Position numbers and translations under genes: made by a program
Notes under the pieces: model-generated
What the model saw: only the letters and a program-made list of their open reading frames with translations
Told to the model about the DNA's origin: nothing
Database searches by the model: none
Shown here: positions 58,697 through 64,000 of the stretch, piece by piece
Numbering within the stretch: the first letter of the stretch is position 1
Layout: every line of letters starts with the position of its first letter
From: an uncultured bacterium
Lineage (GTDB): Bacteria; Actinomycetota; Coriobacteriia; Coriobacteriales; Coriobacteriaceae
DNA: 64,000 nucleotides
NCBI GenBank assembly: GCA_905214435.1
Contig: CAJMMA010000002.1
Span: 38,027-102,026, forward strand
Reading direction: 5' to 3'

Positions 58697-59677
58697 ATGG
58701 ATCCCAACAAGCGTCCCGACGACATGGTGCGTATCACCACTCCCGAACTTGCCCAGGTGTTCATCGATGAGCAGGTCGCTGCAATCCGCGAGCAGATCGG
58801 CGACAAGAAGGTCCTGCTGGCTCTTTCCGGCGGCGTCGACAGTTCGGTTGTCGCGGCCCTGCTCATCAAGGCCATCGGCAAGCAGCTCATTTGCGTGCAT
58901 GTGAACCACGGCCTGATGCGCAAGGGTGAGAGCGAACAGGTCATCGACGTCTTCAAGAACCAGATGGACGCTAACCTGGTCTATGTGGACGCGACCGATC
59001 GCTTCCTGGATAAGCTCGTGGACGTCGAGGAGCCCGAGGCCAAGCGCAAGATCATCGGTGCCGAGTTTATCCGCGTGTTCGAGGAGGAGGCCCGCAAGGT
59101 TGGCGATGAGGTCAGCTTCCTCGCCCAGGGCACCATCTATCCCGACATCCTGGAGTCCCAAGACGGCGTGAAGGCTCACCACAACGTGGGCGGTCTGCCC
59201 GAGGATCTGCAGTTTGAGCTCTGCGAGCCCGTCAAACTGCTGTACAAGGACGAGGTCCGCGTCGTGGGTCGCGAGCTCGGCCTGCCCGAGAACATGGTTG
59301 AGCGCCAGCCGTTCCCCGGTCCCGGCCTGGGCGTCCGCTGCCTTGGTGCCATCACCCGCGACCGTCTTGAGGCGCTGCGCGAAGCCGACGCCATCGTGCG
59401 CGAGGAGATCGACAAGGCCGGTCTAACCATCTGGCAGTATTTTGCCGTCGTGCCCGACTTCCGCGCAACCGGCGTGCGCGAGGGCAAGCGCGCCTACGAT
59501 TGGCCCTGTATCATCCGCTGCATCAACACCGTCGATGTCATGACCGCCGAGGTGCCTGAGCTCGACTGGGCGTTGCTCAAGCGCATTACCGCCCGCGTCA
59601 CCGCCGAGGTTCCCGGCATCTGCCGCGTGTGCTACGACCTCACGCCGAAGCCCGTCGGCACGGTGGAGTGGGAGTAG
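58697..59677 (+). CDS. GMP synthase ATP-pyrophosphatase subunit without glutaminase domain
   Basis: 326 residues corresponding to the C-terminal 310 of GuaA: VLLALSGGVDSSVVAALLIK (P-loop), VHVNHGLMRKGESEQVI, FLAQGTIYPDILES, RQPFPGPGLGVRCLG, and the end TVEWE. The first 35 residues replace the linker. It resembles the two-subunit archaeal arrangement (GuaAb). A complete guaA exists at 24526, so this one may use free ammonia, a separate glutaminase subunit elsewhere, or do something different. Its 3' end GAGTGGGAGTAG equals the core found in the islands at 32 and 36.8 kb. Confidence 0.88.
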   Translation: MDPNKRPDDMVRITTPELAQVFIDEQVAAIREQIGDKKVLLALSGGVDSSVVAALLIKAIGKQLICVHVNHGLMRKGESEQVIDVFKNQMDANLVYVDATDRFLDKLVDVEEPEAKRKIIGAEFIRVFEEEARKVGDEVSFLAQGTIYPDILESQDGVKAHHNVGGLPEDLQFELCEPVKLLYKDEVRVVGRELGLPENMVERQPFPGPGLGVRCLGAITRDRLEALREADAIVREEIDKAGLTIWQYFAVVPDFRATGVREGKRAYDWPCIIRCINTVDVMTAEVPELDWALLKRITARVTAEVPGICRVCYDLTPKPVGTVEWE

Positions 59678-59713
59678 GCTTCTACTCTTTTGGGCGAATT
59701 GCATTGACAGGGA

Positions 59714-59753
59714 GGGGGTCCCGCGCAAACGTGTGCGGGACCCCTTTCGTTTT
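59714..59753 (+). terminator. Terminator of the GMP synthase subunit gene
   Basis: GGGGTCCCGC / GCGGGACCCC followed by TTTCGTTTT. Confidence 0.88.
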
Positions 59754-60903
59754 ACTGTTCGGTTAATGCTGCGGATCGTTTTGGAAGGCTTGCGAGCATA
59801 GTGGTCCCGTTCTCGGAACTTGCTTCGACCTCTACAGCGCCACCGTGAAGCGCTGCAATCTCCCAAACGAGCGCGAGTCCGAGTCCTGCGCCGCCGTATG
59901 CCCTGCTGCGGGATTTATCCAGGCGAAAGAACGGTTGGAAGATGCTCTCGCGGTACTGCTTGGGTATTCCCGGGCCCTGGTCCTCGACTCGCAGGAACAC
60001 GCGGCTGTTGTTGTCGCAGATGGAGACGTTGACAGTCGAGCCGGGGCGGCTGTAACGGATGGCATTTTCGACCAGGTTAAACACCAGCCGATAGAGGAGC
60101 GTGTCGCTCCCGATTACTAAAGCGTCTCCAGCACAATTGAGGGCTATGCCCTTATTTTCGGCAAGTGGCGCAAGGTCGGTGAGGACCTCTTCGGACAAGG
60201 GACCAAGTTCAACATCGTCCTCGCAAGGAACGCTGCGGAGCTCACTCATCTCGAGCAACACCTTGGTCATCCGCGACATCCGCTCAGTTTGTTCTTGTAG
60301 CAGGCCGAGCAGCTCGGCTGTTTCGGGTTGCAAACCGGAGTGCTCGGAGATGAATAGTTCAATCTGTGCTTGCATAAGGGCGAGCGGGGTGCGAAGCTCG
60401 TGTGCGGCGTTGCCGGTAAACTGACGCTGTGCAGAGAACCCTTCGCCAAGACGAGCGATCATGTCGTTGAAAGAGGCGCTGCATCGTTGTAGCTCGGTGG
60501 GCACATCTTCATTGAGTCTGATTTCGCTTAGGTTGTCAGGTTGCACACGCTCAACCTGAGCTGCAAAAGCCCGTAGCGGTTTGAGTGCACGGCCGCTCAC
60601 AAAGTATGCCAGCGCGCCGCCAAGGAGTGTGACTCCAGCCGTGATGTACCAGGTTGTCGTGCCAAAAGACTCCTGTGCGTCGTTTACGACGATCGTGACC
60701 TTTTCATCGAGGGTCGCTTTCGTTGGGTCGAACGCTTGGGGCGAATCTTCACCGGTTGCGTTAAAGGCCGAGATGTCACTGCCGATGGCATCCATGTAGC
60801 GCATACCCGTATAGCCGACCAGGCAGTTCGTCAGCACGCACGCCGCGCACGTCAGCAGTGCCGTCATGATCGTTATGCGCCATTGCAGCGAAAGCCCTTT
60901 CAT
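59752..60903 (-). CDS. Sensor histidine kinase
   Basis: 383 residues. Two membrane helices (ITIMTALLTCAACVLTNCLV and TTWYITAGVTLLGGALAYFV) flank a short 100-residue extracytoplasmic sensor; then HAMP, HisKA with GNAAHELRTPLAL (phospho-His) and a HATPase domain with NLVENAIRYSRPG, EDQGPGIPKQYRESIFQPFF and GLGLALVWEIAALHGG. ATG 60903 overlaps the response regulator stop (ATGA), a standard two-component operon. It sits back-to-back with the CXXC peptide/ferredoxin/TlpA operon and may sense redox or envelope stress; the signal is not deducible. Confidence 0.93.
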   Translation of the reverse strand: MKGLSLQWRITIMTALLTCAACVLTNCLVGYTGMRYMDAIGSDISAFNATGEDSPQAFDPTKATLDEKVTIVVNDAQESFGTTTWYITAGVTLLGGALAYFVSGRALKPLRAFAAQVERVQPDNLSEIRLNEDVPTELQRCSASFNDMIARLGEGFSAQRQFTGNAAHELRTPLALMQAQIELFISEHSGLQPETAELLGLLQEQTERMSRMTKVLLEMSELRSVPCEDDVELGPLSEEVLTDLAPLAENKGIALNCAGDALVIGSDTLLYRLVFNLVENAIRYSRPGSTVNVSICDNNSRVFLRVEDQGPGIPKQYRESIFQPFFRLDKSRSRAYGGAGLGLALVWEIAALHGGAVEVEASSENGTTMLASLPKRSAALTEQ

Positions 60904-61574
60904 TCGCCATCCTCCATAACGTAGCCCTCTCCAATCCGATTGCGAATCGGGTCGTATCCCAAAGCGCCGCGCAACTTTTTTCGGAGCGACGAGATGTGAA
61001 CGCGGGTTGCGTTGCTAAAGCTGTTCACGGTGCTATCCCAAACGTGCTCTATAAGCTCCTCTTGGCTTACCGGTCGCCCCTGATTAAGCATCAGGTATTC
61101 CAAGATTCCCGTTTCCTTGCGTGTAAGAGATAGAGCCTCACTGTCCACGGAAGCGATGCGCGCCTTGGTGTCAAAGTTGAGCTTTCCGCAGGTTAATACT
61201 ATGTCGCTTTGTGCGAAGCGCCTGAGGGTAAGGCTGCGGATCCTTGCCGCAAGTTCGTCCAGATGAAACGGCTTGGTAAGGTAATCGTTGGCGCCGGCAT
61301 CGAGTCCGGCAACTTTATCGGATACTTCGCCACGTGCGGACAGAATCAGTACCTTGGTCTCGCAGTCGGTTTTCCTAAGTTCCCTGAGCACGGTCATGCC
61401 GTCGATACGGGGGAGATTGAGGTCGAGCACCACGAGGTCAAAGACTTCGACGCCCAGCAGGTCGAGCGCCTCCTGTCCATCGTGACAGCAGTCGACGCTG
61501 TACGCCAAGTTTCGCAAGCTGTGCGCGATTGCATCGCACAGTGCTCGCTCGTCTTCGACGATCAAAATACGCAT
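60900..61574 (-). CDS. OmpR/PhoB-type response regulator
   Basis: 224 residues. Receiver domain MRILIVEDERALCDAIAHSL with acidic pocket and phospho-Asp in FDLVVLDLNLPRIDGM; KPFHLDELAARI is the switch Lys. C-terminal winged helix with SLTRKETGILEYLMLNQGRP and VRVHISSLRKKLRGA-type TRVHISSLRKKLRGA. ATG 61574 follows AAGGAGA. First gene of the two-component operon, divergent from the redox operon; an 8-bp inverted repeat lies in the shared promoter region. Confidence 0.94.
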   Translation of the reverse strand: MRILIVEDERALCDAIAHSLRNLAYSVDCCHDGQEALDLLGVEVFDLVVLDLNLPRIDGMTVLRELRKTDCETKVLILSARGEVSDKVAGLDAGANDYLTKPFHLDELAARIRSLTLRRFAQSDIVLTCGKLNFDTKARIASVDSEALSLTRKETGILEYLMLNQGRPVSQEELIEHVWDSTVNSFSNATRVHISSLRKKLRGALGYDPIRNRIGEGYVMEDGE

Positions 61575-61593
61575 AACAGTCTCCTTGCACATT

Positions 61594-61631
61594 CCATATC
61601 GCGCTTAACACGGATTTTATAGCCGATATGG
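61594..61631. promoter_or_regulatory. Inverted repeat in the regulator/redox-operon promoter region
   Basis: CCATATCG (61594-61601) and CGATATGG (61624-61631), 30 bases centre to centre, between divergent starts at 61574 and 61662. Candidate binding site for the response regulator. Confidence 0.4.
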
Positions 61632-61661
61632 TCCAATGGTCGCGTAACGAAAGGAGTGGTC

Positions 61662-61811
61662 GTGTTGTTCAAAGCGGTAAAACCCGTGGTACAGGTCGCT
61701 TTGTTGATCGTCGGAATTACCATGGTGTGCTTTGGTGTTATGCGTGGCGAGGCGGATGCCGTGCTGGCCAAAGCGATTAGGCTGTGCTTGGAGTGTATCG
61801 GAATTGGATAA
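61662..61811 (+). CDS. CD1871A-type CXXC small membrane protein
   Basis: 49 residues, start GTG 61662 with AAGGAG five bases upstream. One membrane helix (VVQVALLIVGITMVCFGVMR) then a GEADAVLAKAIRLCLECIGIG end. The CLxCIGIG terminus is the signature of the CD1871A family, tiny proteins encoded beside membrane ferredoxins and TlpA-like thioredoxins in anaerobes. Too short for many gene callers. It overlaps the next gene by eight bases. The Cys pair probably exchanges electrons with those neighbours; this is inference from context. Confidence 0.8.
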   Translation: MLFKAVKPVVQVALLIVGITMVCFGVMRGEADAVLAKAIRLCLECIGIG

Positions 61812-62715
61812 AAGAAAAAACACCGGATCGCATCTTTTGGCGCGATTTCGCGGATTGATTCAGGCGGCGGCGACGCTTGCGACCAATATTCATCTGCCCA
61901 ATTTTGCCAAGGGAGGCATTTACCAAGGGGCGGGCAAGGCCGTCTGTGTGCCGGGACTCAACTGCTACTCGTGTCCGGCGGCTTCGGGTGCGTGTCCCAT
62001 CGGCTCGTTTCAGTCGGTGGTGGGCTCGTCTAAGTTTAGCTTTTCGTATTACGTCACCGGAACGCTCATTCTGATCGGCGTACTGTTGGGGCGTTTTGTA
62101 TGCGGCTTTTTGTGCCCGTTTGGATGGCTGCAGGAACTTCTACACAAGATTCCCGGCAAAAAGCTATCAACGAAAAAGCTCAAGCCGCTCACGTACATCA
62201 AGTATGCCGTGCTGCTGTTTGCCGTGGTGCTGCTGCCTGTCTTGGTGGTCAACGATGTGGGCATGGGCGACCCGTTCTTTTGCAAGTACATCTGCCCACA
62301 GGGCGTGCTCGAGGGTGCGATTCCGCTGTCCATCATGAATACGGGAATCCGCTCCGCGCTGGGAAAGCTCTTTACCTGGAAGCTCGCGATTCTCATTGCG
62401 GTTGCGGTGCTGAGCGTGTTGTTCTACCGCCCCTTCTGCAAATGGATCTGCCCCCTCGGTGCGTTTTATGCGCTCATGAACAAGGTGTCGTTGTTGGGGA
62501 TTCAGGTTGACCAGTGCAAATGCGTTTCGTGCGGCAAGTGCGCCAAGGTGTGTCTGATGGACGTGGACGTTACGCGTACGCCCGACCATGCCGAGTGCAT
62601 TCGTTGCGGCAAATGCGTGGGTGCGTGCCCCGTCGATGCCATTAGCTTTCGCTACGGGCTGGGCGTGACGGGCGACAAGACCGCGCAGTCCGCGCAGGAC
62701 TGCGAAAACAAATAG
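61804..62715 (+). CDS. Membrane 4Fe-4S protein (NapH/YccM-like)
   Basis: 303 residues, start TTG 61804 with GGAG ten bases upstream. Four to five membrane helices; between them CYSCPAASGACPIGSF, FVCGFLCPFGWLQELL, FFCKYICPQGVLEGA and FCKWICPLGAFYALM cysteine patterns. The C-terminal cytoplasmic part has two classical clusters CVSCGKCAKVC and CIRCGKCVGACP. NapH-like proteins carry electrons across or from the membrane. With a CXXC peptide before and a TlpA lipoprotein after, it likely feeds reducing power to extracytoplasmic thiols. Confidence 0.88.
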   Translation: MDKRKNTGSHLLARFRGLIQAAATLATNIHLPNFAKGGIYQGAGKAVCVPGLNCYSCPAASGACPIGSFQSVVGSSKFSFSYYVTGTLILIGVLLGRFVCGFLCPFGWLQELLHKIPGKKLSTKKLKPLTYIKYAVLLFAVVLLPVLVVNDVGMGDPFFCKYICPQGVLEGAIPLSIMNTGIRSALGKLFTWKLAILIAVAVLSVLFYRPFCKWICPLGAFYALMNKVSLLGIQVDQCKCVSCGKCAKVCLMDVDVTRTPDHAECIRCGKCVGACPVDAISFRYGLGVTGDKTAQSAQDCENK

Positions 62716-62748
62716 GTACCTATTAAGCTTCGATACAACGGAGGAACC

Positions 62749-63711
62749 ATGAAACTGTCGAAAATTGCGGCCCTGTTGATGCTGCCCGTGCTGGCGCTGA
62801 CTCTCGCGGCGTGCTCTGCCCCCAAGGGCGACGCGAAGGATGCCACGAGCGGCGATGCGCAGATTGCCGAGCTTGTGGCACAAAAGCCGTCGAGCGCCGA
62901 GGAGGCGGCCGAGCTGTACCAGCAGCTGCTGCAAAAGGAAAACGAGATCTTTGCGAGCGATAACGCCCTATGGGAAAAGGTATTCAATGCCGCAAATAAA
63001 GACTCGGCAATGATTGAGGACGGTAGCAATTACGGCGACTTTTTGCTTGATACCATCGAGGGCGCCAAGGATCAGTTTACGGCTGACGAGCTCAAGACGC
63101 TTAAGGCCGGCGCACAGCAGGTCAAGGAGATCGAGGATAAGCTCATGGCGCTGGAGAAGGAGTTTCCCGGATGCGGCAGCACGCCCGGCGAGGGGGAGAG
63201 CGTCGATGCCTCGACCGCAGGCATGACCAACGGCGAGAGCGGGGAGACGAAGTTCCCCAGCTTTAAGGGCAAGGACTTGGACGGCAACGATGTAAACAGC
63301 GACGAGCTGTTCTCCAAGAACAAGGTCACCGTCATGAACTTCTGGTTTACCACCTGCAAGCCGTGCGTGGGAGAGCTGGGCGATCTGGAGAAGCTCAACA
63401 AGGAGCTTGCCGAGAAGGGCGGCCAGGTCGTGGGCGTTAATTCCTTTACGCTCGATGGCAACAAAGACGAGGTGGCCGATGCCAAGGACGTGCTTTCCAA
63501 GAAGGGCGTGACGTATAAGAACATCTGGTTTAAGTCGGACAGCGAGGCCGGAAAGTTCACCTCCAACCTGTACTCGTTCCCGACCACCTACGTGATCGAC
63601 CAGAACGGCAACATCGTGGGAGAGCCGATCATGGGCGGCATCAACTCCGCCGAGCAGCGAGAGGCGCTCAACAAACTGATCGATCAGGCGCTCGCGAAGA
63701 GCGAGCAGTAG
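62749..63711 (+). CDS. TlpA/ResA-like thioredoxin lipoprotein
   Basis: 320 residues. Lipoprotein signal with lipobox LAAC (MKLSKIAALLMLPVLALTLA-AC). Residues 25-160 are a helical, Glu/Lys-rich region. The C-terminal 160 form a TlpA-like thioredoxin: FPSFKGKDLDGNDVNSDELF, MNFWFTTCKPCVGEL (CxxC), SFPTTYVIDQNGNIVGE with the cis-Pro. It is anchored outside the membrane and reduces substrate disulfides. ATG 62749 follows GGAGG. Third gene of the redox operon; its electron source is presumably the NapH-like protein. Confidence 0.9.
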   Translation: MKLSKIAALLMLPVLALTLAACSAPKGDAKDATSGDAQIAELVAQKPSSAEEAAELYQQLLQKENEIFASDNALWEKVFNAANKDSAMIEDGSNYGDFLLDTIEGAKDQFTADELKTLKAGAQQVKEIEDKLMALEKEFPGCGSTPGEGESVDASTAGMTNGESGETKFPSFKGKDLDGNDVNSDELFSKNKVTVMNFWFTTCKPCVGELGDLEKLNKELAEKGGQVVGVNSFTLDGNKDEVADAKDVLSKKGVTYKNIWFKSDSEAGKFTSNLYSFPTTYVIDQNGNIVGEPIMGGINSAEQREALNKLIDQALAKSEQ

Positions 63712-63717
63712 GTGCGA

Positions 63718-63748
63718 ATGTGACAAAGGGACAGTCCCTTTGTCACAT
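63718..63748. repeat. Perfect palindrome downstream of the TlpA gene
   Basis: ATGTGACAAAGGGA-CAG-TCCCTTTGTCACAT, 14-bp arms, no T tract. REP-like, comparable with the palindrome at 18374-18438 in size but not in sequence. Confidence 0.7.
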
Positions 63749-63760
63749 CATCGATGATAA

Positions 63761-63807
63761 GTGCGGGACGGTGCGCCACGTGGCGTGCCGTCCCGTTCGT
63801 TTTTGGG
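63761..63807 (+). terminator. Terminator of the redox operon
   Basis: GGGACGGTGCGCC-ACGT-GGCGTGCCGTCCC hairpin followed by GTTCGTTTTT. Confidence 0.88.
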
Positions 63808-63927
63808 GCAGTACGTTACATTTCTCACTGGAGCAGGCCAAAAATGGGGATAGAGTAGGGCAAACGCGTCGAATACGAACGGCGGAGGAGAGCGGGCGGG
63901 GTGCCTGCGCAGGAGAGGTTGCCGTCT

Positions 63928-64000
63928 ATGCTGGAGCTCAAAGGAATTTGCAAAAGGTACGTTACGCAGTCGTTTACGCAGGTAGCGCTCGACAGCGTAA
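63928..64000 (+). CDS. ABC transporter ATP-binding protein (5' end only)
   Basis: 24 codons before the window ends: MLELKGICKRYVTQSFTQVA-LDSV. The start MLEL(K)GI.K.Y......ALDSV is typical of MacB/LolD-type ATP-binding subunits. AGGAGAGG lies nine bases upstream of ATG 63928. The Walker motifs are beyond the edge, so the exact group cannot be set. Confidence 0.6.
   Translation, partial: MLELKGICKRYVTQSFTQVALDSV

Noticed and set aside
58400..59182. Extension of the LuxR regulator frame to 595 residues
   Set aside because: The extra N-terminal 260 codons lie antisense to the GMP synthase subunit and in the promoter region; the ATG at 58399 has a proper ribosome site.

Overview
The window is a high-GC chromosomal stretch that looks like Collinsella or a close relative (Coriobacteriia, Actinomycetota). 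This is inferred from gene content: type III glutamine synthetase, a MurT-GatD fusion, three iron/glycerol-type alcohol dehydrogenases in a row, many low-molecular redox proteins, and a CD1871A-type CXXC peptide next to a membrane 4Fe-4S protein and a TlpA lipoprotein. No 16S rRNA is present to confirm it. The codon bias creates very long antisense open frames, which I have left out.

Positions 1-26 kb are mostly core genome: a methionine-synthase reactivation protein with metF; glnA type III; a GntR-controlled alpha-glucoside PTS operon (6-phospho-alpha-glucosidase, EIIBC, serine hydrolase); a flavodoxin/ferredoxin protein; tRNA-Glu; a fused lipid II amidation enzyme (MurT-GatD); two TPR-like proteins; iron alcohol dehydrogenase and two glycerol-dehydrogenase paralogues; a polyferredoxin; ychF; a small XRE-controlled pair; asparaginase; and guaA.

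Positions 26.1-46.5 kb are accessory. The 3' end of guaA (core GAGTGGGA(A/G)TAG) recurs at 28.67, 32.01 and 36.76 kb. This marks several islands stacked at the guaA integration hotspot, with duplicated boundary modules of about 180 bp. Cargo includes three SAM methyltransferases, a decayed ToxN/AbiQ-like toxin (two copies), yjdF with a riboswitch-like leader (leader duplicated), an Abi_2/HEPN gene followed by two covarying structured RNA units, a divergent mef-msr macrolide-resistance operon with an 11-codon leader peptide, IS3 and ATPase scraps, a GNAT, two radical SAM proteins, and a three-gene class M sirtuin-like operon facing a TetR regulator. A broken second copy of the TetR/sirtuin junction lies 3.3 kb away.

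Positions 46.5-64 kb return to a core-like region: a ParC/ParE-type topoisomerase pair, two unrelated AAA ATPases (one under a nested-palindrome promoter), a 1,455-residue Tat-exported LAxTG surface protein with a LuxR regulator gene upstream, a stand-alone GMP-synthase ATP-pyrophosphatase, and a two-component system diverging from a CXXC-peptide/ferredoxin/TlpA redox operon. The window ends in the start of an ABC transporter gene.
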